DNA from: Candidatus Rothia avicola
GTDB lineage: Bacteria; Actinomycetota; Actinomycetes; Actinomycetales; Micrococcaceae
Direction: 5' to 3'
Length of the DNA: 64,000 nucleotides
Assembly: GCA_019115985.1 (NCBI GenBank)
Contig: DXCN01000040.1
Span: 62,001-126,000, forward strand
Shown piece by piece: positions 53,608 to 63,069 of this stretch. Below the pieces are notes generated by a model. The model did no database searches, was not told the origin of the DNA, and was given only the letters and a program-made list of their open reading frames with translations. Numbering within the stretch: position 1 is the stretch's first letter; each line of letters starts with the position of its first letter. The translations under genes were made by a program, and so were the position numbers.

Positions 53608-53649
53608 CCTATCTGGTTTTTGCAGGAATGCAAATGTAAGATAGGTTAC
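53604..53649 (+). promoter_or_regulatory. 46-bp nested palindrome across the stop codon of the phosphoesterase and the SD of the ABC exporter
   Basis: GTAACCTATCT(53604-53614)...AGATAGGTTAC(53639-53649) and TTGCA/TGCAA share the same centre; ATG at 53651. Confidence 0.7.
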
Positions 53650-53650
53650 T

Positions 53651-55525
53651 ATGGTTTCTCGACTGCTGCGTGTCTCTCCCCTTCCCACACCTGACCCCGT
53701 ACCCTACGGGGCCCGCACCGAGCAGGACATCACCCTCTGGCAGTACTCCCGCCCGATTCGTGCGCGCTGGGTCTGCGGGCTTTTTGTAGCACTTACCGCA
53801 GCCATTATCGCTATCTCTATCCCCCAGGTTTTGGGCTGGATTGTCGATGCTATGCTGACCGACCAGCCCACCGTGGGAGCGGTCTGGGCAGGCGGTGCCC
53901 TGGTTTTTACCCTAGGTCTAGCCCAGTCAGCCCTCTTCTTCCTGCGTAGGCAGCTGGTGACTGAACCCGCCAGCACGGTCGAGAACACCATGCGCATTGA
54001 CCTTTTTGATCGGCTGCTGCGCTCTCCCGTGGCCTTCCACGACCGCTGGCCCTCGGGCCAGCTCCTGACCCGTGCCATGAGCGATTTGGGTACTATCCGC
54101 CGTTGGACGGCCTTCGGCCTGATTCAAATTATCACCGTGGCGGTGCAGGTAACCGTCGGTAGTTTCTACATGTTTACCGGTTCCTGGCAACTGGGTCTGG
54201 TCTTCCTAGCCAGCATGCCACTGACCCTCTTCTGCGTCTGGCGGTTCGTGCTGACCTTTCGTGCCCTGACCCGCCAGGCCCAAGAACGTACCGGCGATTT
54301 GGCAACAACCGTCGAAGAGTCGGTGCAGGGCCTACGCGTCCTCAAGGCCCTGGGACGGGGCCCGCACGCCCTGGCCGGATTCCGCCAAGAAGCCCAAGAA
54401 CTACTAGACCTTGAAATTGCCCGGGGCCGGGCCATGGGGCGGGTCCGTATGCAGACCACCCTCATTAGCGGAGCCTCCCTCTGTGTAGCCCTGCTCTGGG
54501 GCCTGCACCTGGTCAGCACGGGCGTCATGACAGTCGGTGCCCTCACCAGCTATTTCGCAACCGCCACCATCCTTTTTACCCAGGTAGAGCGCTCAGGCAT
54601 GCTGATCTCCATGTATCTGGCATCGAGCGTTTCTATGGACCGCCACCGCCAGGTTATGGTGGGTGAGGCCGGTGAAGATATCGATATTCTGCCTGCCCAC
54701 CGCGAGCGCCCCGAGGCAGCTGCCGCCCGCCTCGATTTTAAGGACGTCACCTTCAGCTACGGGGAGCAAGAGCAGCAGGTGCTCACCGGCTTCTCCATGC
54801 AGGTGCGCCCGGGAGAGATTATTGCCCTAGTCGGTTCGACGGGATCGGGTAAGTCGACCGTCCTTCAGCTGGTGCAGAGGCTCTATGCGCCGACCGCGGG
54901 TAGCATCAGCCTGAACGGTCGCGATATCGCTTCCCTTCCCCTGCCTGAACTGCGTTCCCAGGTAGCGATTGCCTTTGAAGACCCCCTGCTGTTTTCGGCG
55001 AGCGTGCGCGATAACGTCCTGCTGGGGCTAGACCGCAGTGAACTTACCCCGGACGAGGAAGAAGCCATTCTGACCCGTGCCCTGGCCGTGGCTGCCGCTG
55101 ACTATGTGTACCAGCTACCTGATGGGGTTGATACCGTCATCGGTGAAGAAGGTATGAGCCTCTCAGGCGGCCAGCGCCAGCGCCTCTCACTAGCCCGCGC
55201 TATCGCTGCCGCCCCGGCCGTCCTCCTGCTCGATGACCCCCTCTCGGCTCTCGATGTGACAACCGAAGAGAAGGTGGTGGGGCTACTCAAGCAGGATCTG
55301 ACCGAGACCACCACCCTGCTCACGGCCCACCGGCCCTCTACTGTGGCCCTGGCTGACCGGGTTGTGCTCTTGCAGCGGGGGCAGGTAGCTGCGACGGGTA
55401 CCCACACCGAGCTACTCAACAACCCCATCTACCGTGACCTGATGAGCGCTGACACCCAGCTCACCCCCGCAAGGCTGACGGACACCGGTGAGGTTGAGAG
55501 CAAGGTGCAGGAGGGCGGGCGATGA
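53651..55525 (+). CDS. ABC exporter, fused permease/ATPase, subunit A
   Basis: ABC_membrane TMD, IALVGSTGSGKSTVLQLV, LSGGQRQRLSLARAIAAAPAVLLLDDPLSALD. Confidence 0.93.
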   Translation: MVSRLLRVSPLPTPDPVPYGARTEQDITLWQYSRPIRARWVCGLFVALTAAIIAISIPQVLGWIVDAMLTDQPTVGAVWAGGALVFTLGLAQSALFFLRRQLVTEPASTVENTMRIDLFDRLLRSPVAFHDRWPSGQLLTRAMSDLGTIRRWTAFGLIQIITVAVQVTVGSFYMFTGSWQLGLVFLASMPLTLFCVWRFVLTFRALTRQAQERTGDLATTVEESVQGLRVLKALGRGPHALAGFRQEAQELLDLEIARGRAMGRVRMQTTLISGASLCVALLWGLHLVSTGVMTVGALTSYFATATILFTQVERSGMLISMYLASSVSMDRHRQVMVGEAGEDIDILPAHRERPEAAAARLDFKDVTFSYGEQEQQVLTGFSMQVRPGEIIALVGSTGSGKSTVLQLVQRLYAPTAGSISLNGRDIASLPLPELRSQVAIAFEDPLLFSASVRDNVLLGLDRSELTPDEEEAILTRALAVAAADYVYQLPDGVDTVIGEEGMSLSGGQRQRLSLARAIAAAPAVLLLDDPLSALDVTTEEKVVGLLKQDLTETTTLLTAHRPSTVALADRVVLLQRGQVAATGTHTELLNNPIYRDLMSADTQLTPARLTDTGEVESKVQEGGR

Positions 55526-57339
55526 GCCAGAGAATTACCGATTCAGAAGATAAGATTCAGCTCTCTCAGAGCGAGGCTAAGGCTGTTCGCCGCCGGTCGG
55601 TGGCCCTCTTACTCGATGTACTGAGGCCAGTTCGGGGCCACCTGCTCTTCACCCTTTTTCTGGTGATTCTGGCAACGGTCCTGACCACGGCCATGCCCTG
55701 GCTCATTTCTACGGCTATCAACGACGCCCTAGAACCCCTGCTGGCAGGAGACAGCAGCTACGCCATCACCCTGGCAGCCCTCTATGTAGCGGCAGCGGTC
55801 GTCGCCGGTCTAGCGACCTACACCAATATTCTGCTCACCTACAAAATTTCCCAGAAGGTGCTCTTTGACCTGCGCCAGCGCATGTTTGAGCACGCCCAAA
55901 AACTCTCGGTAGGCTTCCATGACGCCTACACCTCGGGCCGCGTAATCTCCCGCCTCACCAGTGACCTCGATACGATTCGGCAGTTCCTCGACTCGGGGCT
56001 TTCTGAGCTTGCAGCCATGCTGCTCTCCATCTCCTTTACCATCGTGGCCCTCTGCCTCATGGACTGGCGGGCTGGCCTTGCCCTGCTGGTGATGATGCTC
56101 CCCGTCGCCTGGCTCACCGCCTGGTTCCGCCGCGAATCTGAACTGGCCTACCGGGCCCAGCGGGTAGCGTCCGCCCGCATTATCTCCCGCTTTGCCGAGA
56201 CCTTCACCGGCCTCCGCGCCGTCAAGGCCTTCCGCGCCGAGGCAAGCTCGCGGGCAGCCTACGCGGACGCCGCCGAAAACTACCGGGTGCGCGTCATGCA
56301 GTCGATTAAGGTACACGGCACCTACATGCCAGCCCTTCAGGCCCTGGGCAACACCTTTGTTGCCACTGTGCTCGTGATCGGTGGCTACTCCATTCTGGGC
56401 GGCTCCATGCAGGCTGGCACCCTGCTGGCCCTGGTTATCTACGCCAACCGGGTCTTTGAACCTATCTTCATGCTCTCGGACTACTACAACATGTTCCAGT
56501 CAGCGGTATCTGCCCTCGAAAAAGTCTCGGGCTTCCTCGCCGAAGAGCCCGAGGTAGCCGAGCCCGCGCGTCCGGCTCGCCGAACCGCTCCTGCAAGCGG
56601 CCACCTGGTTTTTGACGAGGTTGAATTTGAGTACGTCGAAGGACGCCCCACCCTGCACCGTCTGAACCTCGACATCCCTGCCGGGCAGCGCCTAGCCCTG
56701 GTGGGAGAAACCGGCGCCGGTAAATCAACCATCGCCAAACTCATTGCCCGCTTCTACGATGTCACCCACGGTCAGCTCACTCTCGACGGGGTAGACCTGC
56801 GCAACTTATCCGATGAGCAGCTGCGCCGTGAGGTCGTCATGGTCACCCAGGAGGCCTATCTCTTCAAGGGCACCGTGGCCGACAATATCCGCCTGGGCAA
56901 CCCGGCTGCCAGCGATGAAGAGGTATTCGAGGCTGCCCGCAGGGTCGGAGCCTACGACTTCATCACCGGCCTGCCCCAGGGTTTTGCTACCAATCTCTCT
57001 AAGCGCGGCGGGCGGGTCTCTGCGGGCCAGCGCCAGCTCATCTCCTTTGCCCGGGCTTTCCTGGCCGACCCGGCCGTCCTAATTCTCGATGAAGCCACAG
57101 CCTCCCTCGATATCCCCACCGAAAAGCTGGTACAGCAGGGGCTTGTGTCCCTATTGGCGGGGCGCACCTCTGTGGTGATTGCCCACCGCCTCTCCACGGT
57201 CCTTACCGCCGACCGGGTGCTGGTGGTGTCGGACGGACGCGTGGTGGAGGACGGCTCCCCCGCCGCCCTGGTCGAGGCCGGCGGACGCTTTGCCGCCATG
57301 GTCCAGGCCTGGGAAGAGAACAACAGCACCGAGGGCTAA
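55522..57339 (+). CDS. ABC exporter, fused permease/ATPase, subunit B
   Basis: LALVGETGAGKSTIAKLIARFYD, VSAGQRQLISFARAFLADPAVLILDEATASLD; overlaps subunit A. Confidence 0.93.
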   Translation: MSQRITDSEDKIQLSQSEAKAVRRRSVALLLDVLRPVRGHLLFTLFLVILATVLTTAMPWLISTAINDALEPLLAGDSSYAITLAALYVAAAVVAGLATYTNILLTYKISQKVLFDLRQRMFEHAQKLSVGFHDAYTSGRVISRLTSDLDTIRQFLDSGLSELAAMLLSISFTIVALCLMDWRAGLALLVMMLPVAWLTAWFRRESELAYRAQRVASARIISRFAETFTGLRAVKAFRAEASSRAAYADAAENYRVRVMQSIKVHGTYMPALQALGNTFVATVLVIGGYSILGGSMQAGTLLALVIYANRVFEPIFMLSDYYNMFQSAVSALEKVSGFLAEEPEVAEPARPARRTAPASGHLVFDEVEFEYVEGRPTLHRLNLDIPAGQRLALVGETGAGKSTIAKLIARFYDVTHGQLTLDGVDLRNLSDEQLRREVVMVTQEAYLFKGTVADNIRLGNPAASDEEVFEAARRVGAYDFITGLPQGFATNLSKRGGRVSAGQRQLISFARAFLADPAVLILDEATASLDIPTEKLVQQGLVSLLAGRTSVVIAHRLSTVLTADRVLVVSDGRVVEDGSPAALVEAGGRFAAMVQAWEENNSTEG

Positions 57340-57350
57340 ATCGGGGTGAT

Positions 57351-57380
57351 TTGGCAGGCTTAAGACCACCGCGCTATACT
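57351..57380 (+). promoter_or_regulatory. tRNA-Pro promoter (TTGGCA-18 nt-TATACT)
   Basis: -35/-10-like hexamers with 18-nt spacing ending 25 nt before the tRNA. Confidence 0.6.
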
Positions 57381-57404
57381 TGAGAGGTTGTTATACGCAA
57401 CAAT

Positions 57405-57481
57405 CGGGATGTGGCGCAGCTTGGTAGCGCGCGTCGTTCGGGACGACGAGGCCGCAGGTTCAAATCCTGTCATCCCGACCA
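57405..57481 (+). tRNA. tRNA-Pro (anticodon CGG), CCA encoded
   Basis: CGGGATG/CATCCCG acceptor, CGTCG-TTCGGGA-CGACG anticodon arm, GGTTCAAATCC T arm, ACCA 3' end. Confidence 0.97.
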
Positions 57482-57488
57482 AGTATAA

Positions 57489-57518
57489 CCGCCCCTGGCT
57501 CTAACCGGGGGCGGTTTT
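57489..57518 (+). terminator. tRNA-Pro terminator
   Basis: CCGCCCCTGG-ctctaa-CCGGGGGCGGTTTTT. Confidence 0.9.
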
Positions 57519-57528
57519 TCGTGCCTTT

Positions 57529-57679
57529 CTTGTCTCTGTGGTTGAAGCCCTTGAAAACGAAGGCCAGAGCGCCGAGGTCTACGACTTCTCAGCCGTCCCC
57601 CTACGTCCGCGCTGACCTGATGGAGGGCGAGGGCCTGGGCGTCCGTATTCCCGGTGAGTCCTTAGGCCGGGCAGGTAAC
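57529..57679 (+). pseudogene. Possible frameshifted gene remnant next to tRNA-Pro
   Basis: LVSVVEALENEGQSAEVYDFSAVPLRPR* continues in the +1 frame as ADLMEGEGLGVRIPGESLGRAGN*; family not recognised. Confidence 0.35.
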
Positions 57680-57697
57680 TAGCCCCTACCGCTACCC

Positions 57698-59851
57698 TCA
57701 ACGGGAGAGCTTTGAGGGCCACCAGATTTTCTTGCCGATATCTTCCACGAGGGCGGGTATCAGCAGGGCTCGCACTACGGTGGCATCGAGCAGCACGCCG
57801 AAGGCCACAATGAAGGCGAGCTGGGCTAAGAAGATCAGCGGGATAACCCCCAGGGCTGCGAAGGTGGCCGCTAGCACGATACCGGCTGAGGTAATCACGC
57901 CACCCGTTGCCACCAGCGCCGTCCGCAGGCCCTGCTTAGTCCCCTGGTGCAGGGCTTCTTCCCTCACGCGGGTCATCAGGAAGATGGTGTAGTCAATACC
58001 CAGGGCGACCAAGAAGACAAACCCGTAGAGGGGCACGGTGGGGTCAGCTCCGGGGAATTTGAAGAGGTGGTTGAAGACCAGGGCTGAGACACCGAGCGCG
58101 GTGAGGTAGGAGAGCACGGTGGCAGCCACCAGGATTAGCGGTGCCAGAATTGAGCGCAGCAGAACCATCAGAATCAGGGCGATAACAACAAGCACCACCG
58201 GGATGATGAGGGCACGATCGCGCTGGGCGCTATCGATGGTATCGAGGGCGGACGCGGTCGTCCCGCCAACCAGCGAGCCGGGAGCTGCGCTGGCAAGGCT
58301 CTCGCGCATCTGGCGCACGGTCTCTTCTGCCTGCGGTGAGTCGGCGGGGTCAGCCAGGGTCACCTGGAGCATGACCCGGCCGTCCACCTCGGTGGGAGTA
58401 ATAGCGGCAAAAACCGGCGGCACTGACTCAGCAGAAGCGCCCACCGGCACGGTACCAGCGGGTGACTCCTGGGCGACCGCTGCAATGGAGCTCACCCCAT
58501 CGAGCCCGTCAAGGGCAGCCACTGCGGCATCTTGCTCGGCAGCAGGCACAATTACATTTGCCGGGGAGCCTGAGCCACCGGGGAAGTGTTCAGCCAGCAC
58601 ATTCTGGCCGTCCCGTGCCTGGGACTGCCCCAGCACCAGGTCAGACTGGCGCACCCCATTGGCCTGGAAAGTCGCAGAAAAGCCGGCGAAGATAGCCAGC
58701 GCCAGAGCCGTGACCAGCCAGACTGTGCGGGGCTTGCCCGACACGAAAGCCGCAATTTTTGCCCAAAAGCCGGCTGAAGCGTCCTTCACCTCAGAGGAAT
58801 AGCGGGGACGGGCAGGCCAGAAGGCGACCCGACCCAGCAGAGCCAGGGCGGCAGGCAGGAAGGTGAGCGAGGCCAGCATCGACAGCACGATACCGGTGGC
58901 AGCTACAGGACCCAGGGCCTTGTTCGATGAGAGCTCAGAGAGCAGCAGGCAGAGCAGGCCCACAATGACAGTGCCACCGGAGGCCAGAATCGGCTCAAGG
59001 GAACCGCTCCAGGCAGCCCGGGTTGCCTGCCAGCGGCAGGTGTACTGGGTTAGCGCCTCGCGGTAGCGGGCCACATACAGCAGGGAGTAGTCGGTGGCAG
59101 CTCCCACCACCAGAATCAGCAAAATGCCCTGCACCTGGCCGTTAATCATGACCCAACCGGCATTAGCCATGTGCCAGATCACGAAGATAGCGCCTGAGAG
59201 AGCAACCATGGAGCTGATGAGCACGATGACAGGCAGCAGGGGCGAACGGTAGACCACCAGCAGAATCACGAAGACCACGATGAGGGCTACCACCAGCAAG
59301 ATACCATCAATACCGCCAAAAGCTTCGACCAGGTCAGCGGAGAAGCCAGCAGGACCGGTTACGTAGCCGGTGAGGCCATCGGGAGCCTGGGCTATCTCAG
59401 TGCGGATACCGTCAATGACCCCTCGAGTCTCTTGGTCGGTGGGGATGGGCAAAATCAGCTCCGCTGCCTGGCCGTCCTCTGAGTAAATCACCGGTGAGCT
59501 TTCGCCGGTGAAGGTGCCGGACGCTTCTAGCTGGCCGGTCAGGCCCTCCAGATAGGTGCGGTGGGCGTCGGTGATGGAGCCGTCGGCCTCAAAGATAAGA
59601 ATGGCAGGCACCGCGTCCTGGCCCAGGAAGTCCCCCTGCTGCTCCACCACTTGAGTAGATTCAGCAGAGGCGGGCAGAAAATCTGTCTGGGAATTGGTAG
59701 AAACCTCGGAGATTTTACCGAAGTAGGGCCCGCCGACACCTGCTACAGCAAGCCAGGCTAGAGTCAGTAGGGCAGCCAGAACTACCCGCGCCCAGGTAGC
59801 TGAAGAGGAGCCAGCCCTGGTAGAGCTGGCTTTTGAAGGAAAAGTATGCAT
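57698..59851 (-). CDS. MMPL family transporter
   Basis: LVVGAATDYSLLYVARYREAL and VALGIDYTIFLMTRVREEA; two 6-TM MMPL modules. Confidence 0.93.
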   Translation of the reverse strand: MHTFPSKASSTRAGSSSATWARVVLAALLTLAWLAVAGVGGPYFGKISEVSTNSQTDFLPASAESTQVVEQQGDFLGQDAVPAILIFEADGSITDAHRTYLEGLTGQLEASGTFTGESSPVIYSEDGQAAELILPIPTDQETRGVIDGIRTEIAQAPDGLTGYVTGPAGFSADLVEAFGGIDGILLVVALIVVFVILLVVYRSPLLPVIVLISSMVALSGAIFVIWHMANAGWVMINGQVQGILLILVVGAATDYSLLYVARYREALTQYTCRWQATRAAWSGSLEPILASGGTVIVGLLCLLLSELSSNKALGPVAATGIVLSMLASLTFLPAALALLGRVAFWPARPRYSSEVKDASAGFWAKIAAFVSGKPRTVWLVTALALAIFAGFSATFQANGVRQSDLVLGQSQARDGQNVLAEHFPGGSGSPANVIVPAAEQDAAVAALDGLDGVSSIAAVAQESPAGTVPVGASAESVPPVFAAITPTEVDGRVMLQVTLADPADSPQAEETVRQMRESLASAAPGSLVGGTTASALDTIDSAQRDRALIIPVVLVVIALILMVLLRSILAPLILVAATVLSYLTALGVSALVFNHLFKFPGADPTVPLYGFVFLVALGIDYTIFLMTRVREEALHQGTKQGLRTALVATGGVITSAGIVLAATFAALGVIPLIFLAQLAFIVAFGVLLDATVVRALLIPALVEDIGKKIWWPSKLSR

Positions 59852-59860
59852 ACTGAGATT

Positions 59861-60874
59861 CTAGCCCCTGCCGGAAACCCAGGCTAGCAGAGTCTCAAGA
59901 GGACCGCGCCACATAAAGGTCTGCCCTAGCAGACGCTGCCAGGCCCAGGCAAAGAGCAAGGCACCCAGAATCAGGCCGAACATCATAGCCCAGGAATTAT
60001 CAGAGGCAGGCAGGCCGTAGGCCGGAGCGTAGTTAGCGTACAGGGCCAGCACGGCAATCTGGAGCACGTAAAGGGAAAGGGTCATACGCCCAGCTCCCAC
60101 CAGGGCACCGGCCAGGTGCTCCCGCCCGGCTAGAGCACGGGCCAGCAGGCAGCACCAACCCACGGTTGCCAGGCAGGCTGCCAGGCTAAAGGCAATCTCC
60201 AGCCTGCTGGAGGTATAGGGAAGGAACTCTGCAACAGCAAAACGGGAGTACCAGAAGAGGCCACCGACTGCCAGGCTACCCAGCAGGGCCAAGGCCAGGT
60301 CCCCCCATAGGCCCCAGCGCTCAATCAGGGAGGCAATGACCGCCCCCAGGCAGGCGTAGGTCAGCAGGGTAAAGGCCTGGTAGTTATGGCCGGTAAAGCT
60401 CCACTCATAGAGATAGGCAGTATAGCTACCGTCGAGAGAGGCCTGGATTGCCTGAGGTTGAAAGTAGGTGCGGGCGGACGCCGCAAACCACCAGCTGCCC
60501 ACGGCCAGGGCCACTAAAGCCCAGGAGGGCAAAAATACCAGGGGGGCCATGAGCAGGCTCAAAAGCCCCAGGTACTCCAAGACAATATCGACCTGGGCGC
60601 CCCAGGTGCCGATGTAGAGGCCCACCGCAGCCAGGGCAATAGCCCGAACGACCGACGAGGCAAAGAGGGCGGGGAAGCTCATTCTTTGAGAGGAGAAGAA
60701 GGCCCCTGCCCCCAGCAGGAAAGCAAAGAGCGGGGCGGTCAGAAACTCGCTGAGGTTCAGCAGGCCACCGGGGCCACCCCCGGGGGCTCCGTGGGCAATG
60801 AACATACTGATCAGGGCAGCACAACGGGCCAAGTCAATACCGATAAGGCGGCCAGCGGTCTTTAAGTCGGTCAC
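59861..60874 (-). CDS. DUF418/heparan-alpha-glucosaminide N-acetyltransferase-like membrane protein
   Basis: GRLIGIDLARCAALISMFIAHGAP N-terminus, GRMTLSLYVLQ C-terminal motif. GTG 60874. Confidence 0.78.
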   Translation of the reverse strand: MTDLKTAGRLIGIDLARCAALISMFIAHGAPGGGPGGLLNLSEFLTAPLFAFLLGAGAFFSSQRMSFPALFASSVVRAIALAAVGLYIGTWGAQVDIVLEYLGLLSLLMAPLVFLPSWALVALAVGSWWFAASARTYFQPQAIQASLDGSYTAYLYEWSFTGHNYQAFTLLTYACLGAVIASLIERWGLWGDLALALLGSLAVGGLFWYSRFAVAEFLPYTSSRLEIAFSLAACLATVGWCCLLARALAGREHLAGALVGAGRMTLSLYVLQIAVLALYANYAPAYGLPASDNSWAMMFGLILGALLFAWAWQRLLGQTFMWRGPLETLLAWVSGRG

Positions 60875-60976
60875 GCAATACTCCTCAATAAATACCTGCT
60901 TTAGCCTAACACTGCCCCGCCACCCTGCGCGGGCAGGTCTGCCCATGGCACACTAGATAGGTTGCCCCTCATCTCG

Positions 60977-62350
60977 ATGAAAGCCACCATGAATACCGAC
61001 CCCACCGATACCGTCCTGCTGGCCGCCAGTTCATCGGCGACCAGCGAGTATATTTCTATCTTCTGGATTACCGCTGCGGCGCTTTTAGCGCCCCTGGCGT
61101 CCGCCCTGGTGAAAAAGAAGATTCCAGATGTTGTCTTCCTAATTATCTTCGGCGTTCTAATCGGACCGCAGGTTCTAGGGTTTGCCAGCACCGATGGCGG
61201 GGTTGCCCTGGTCAAAGATCTGGGGCTAGGGTTGCTCTTTTTGCTGGCTGGTTACGAAATTAACGCCGGAGCCCTGCGCGGACGCCAGGGGGCGTTCGCT
61301 GTGGGGTCCTGGTTGGTGAGCTTCGCCCTGGGTCTCCTTCTGGCTATGGGCCTGTCTCAGTTTTCGGGCTCCTTCTCTACCTACGCCGTGATTGGTATCG
61401 CCCTGAGCTCCACCGCCCTAGGTACACTACTACCCCTGCTCAAAAGCCACGGGAGGGCGGGCACCAAGGTAGGCGATGGGGTGATGATACACGGTGCTAT
61501 CGGTGAGCTCTTCCCCGTCTTTGCAATGTCCCTGCTGCTCTCATCGCACGCCCCCTGGGTAGCAGTGATGATTCTGCTAGCTTTTATGATGATTGCGGTC
61601 ATCTCGGCGGTTGTGCCCCACCGCCTCTTCGAGCATATTCCTGGCTTACGCCGCACCATGGCAGCTGAAGCTAACACCACCAGCCAGACCATGCTCCGCT
61701 TAGCCATGTTCCTGCTGTCCACCCTCATGATGGTTGCCGCGGTCTTTGAACTCGATGTGGTGCTCGGTGCTTTTGCCTCCGGCATTATCCTGCGTTCCCT
61801 CACCCCCGATGGCGCCTTTGAGCCCTTCTCCAAACGTCTTGAGGCCCTGGGCTTTTCCTTCCTCATTCCCCTCTTCTTCGTGAGCTCGGGTATGGGCATT
61901 AAGGTCTCGGTAGTCTGGGAGCGGCCCCTCCTGCTCGCCGGTATTGTGCTCGGTATTCTGCTGGTGCGCGGCCTACCCGTTGTTGCTGCCGAAAAGTTCT
62001 TCGATACCGGCTCCGGCCTAACCAGTACCCAGGAGAAGCTCCAGCTGGGGCTCTACTCGGCGGCAGGTCTGCCCATCATTGTTGCTGTCACCGAGGTGGC
62101 GCTGGCCAACGACCTGCTCAGCGAACAAAACGCTTCCCTGCTGGTGGCAGGTGGGGCGCTGACCGTCCTTCTCTTCCCCCTGTGGGCCTCGGCCATCGGG
62201 GCAGTCGGGCGCAAGGACGCAGATCCCCGCCCGAGTGCCTCTGGCGGCTCAAGCTCGCGGCAGCGCCGCAGCGCTAAAAAACTAGAGCGGGCCGCCACGG
62301 TGCGGGCGGCAACGGGCGCTCTTCCCGTTATCAAGCGTCCGAATTCCTAG
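60977..62350 (+). CDS. Cation:proton antiporter (CPA2-like)
   Basis: ALVKKKIPDVVFLIIFGVLIGPQVLGF, GIALSSTALGTLLPLLK, LIPLFFVSSGMGIKV. Start 60962 or 60977. Confidence 0.88.
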   Translation: MKATMNTDPTDTVLLAASSSATSEYISIFWITAAALLAPLASALVKKKIPDVVFLIIFGVLIGPQVLGFASTDGGVALVKDLGLGLLFLLAGYEINAGALRGRQGAFAVGSWLVSFALGLLLAMGLSQFSGSFSTYAVIGIALSSTALGTLLPLLKSHGRAGTKVGDGVMIHGAIGELFPVFAMSLLLSSHAPWVAVMILLAFMMIAVISAVVPHRLFEHIPGLRRTMAAEANTTSQTMLRLAMFLLSTLMMVAAVFELDVVLGAFASGIILRSLTPDGAFEPFSKRLEALGFSFLIPLFFVSSGMGIKVSVVWERPLLLAGIVLGILLVRGLPVVAAEKFFDTGSGLTSTQEKLQLGLYSAAGLPIIVAVTEVALANDLLSEQNASLLVAGGALTVLLFPLWASAIGAVGRKDADPRPSASGGSSSRQRRSAKKLERAATVRAATGALPVIKRPNS

Positions 62351-62374
62351 CTCCCCTTGAAGCACCCAGTAAAA

Positions 62375-62402
62375 GGGCCCCCTTGCCTGAGCAAGAGGGC
62401 CC
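62375..62402. terminator. Bidirectional hairpin GGGCCCCCTTG/CAAGAGGGCCC
   Basis: Convergent gap between the antiporter and lutC; flanked by aaaa and ttt. Confidence 0.8.
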
Positions 62403-62427
62403 TTTCTATCGCAGAGCGGGTATCAGC

Positions 62428-63069
62428 CTACTTGAGGATGATGACGTCCAGGGTACGGGGACCGTGCACGCCTTCAACGCGGATCAGCTCGATATCTGAG
62501 GTCGCTGAGGGGCCTGAGATCCAGGTGATGGGCTTGTCGAAGTTCAGCCGGGCCACGGTCTCGGGGATCAGCTCGACGATGGTATCGACGGGGACCACGC
62601 AGATGTGGTGGTCGGGTACCAGGGTGATGGCGCGGCGGCCTTCGGTCTCGGTGCTGTTCAGGGCGATGGTGCCGGTCTCAGCGCAGGAGACGGTTGAAGA
62701 GGTGACAACCGCGTCGATGGCGTCGAGTTCACGCAGGGAGAGGGCCCCGGGCTTGTTGGCGTTACCGGAGTCAACCACGCGGGAGCGGGCTGCGGTGTCT
62801 TCGGGCAGCCACTCGGTCTTGAGGCCGGTAGGCACCACGTAGCGGGAGGACTTGCCGAGCAGCTCGCCCACGCGGGCGGCGATGGTCTCTTCGGTCTCGT
62901 GGTAGACGTTAGCCTTGTAGTCGATTAGGCGGTCGACCAGCATCTCGATGAGTTCCTCGGTGCCCTTGTCGCTTTCGCGGCGGTAGGCGCGGACGGGCTC
63001 AGCCGGCTGGGGGTTGTCCCAGAGGGAGGCGCGGATGCGGCCCAGGATTTCTGCTTTTGCATCAGACAT
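62428..63069 (-). CDS. lutC: LUD domain protein LutC
   Basis: VTSSTVSCAETGTIALNSTETEGRRAITLVPDHHICVVP, ISGPSATSDIELIRVEGVHGPRTLDVIIL. Confidence 0.93.
   Translation of the reverse strand: MSDAKAEILGRIRASLWDNPQPAEPVRAYRRESDKGTEELIEMLVDRLIDYKANVYHETEETIAARVGELLGKSSRYVVPTGLKTEWLPEDTAARSRVVDSGNANKPGALSLRELDAIDAVVTSSTVSCAETGTIALNSTETEGRRAITLVPDHHICVVPVDTIVELIPETVARLNFDKPITWISGPSATSDIELIRVEGVHGPRTLDVIILK

Noticed and set aside
57340-57700. tRNA-Pro as an active prophage or island attachment site
   Set aside because: No integrase, phage genes or second copy of the tRNA 3' end within the window. Only a small remnant is seen, so it is kept as a weak finding.
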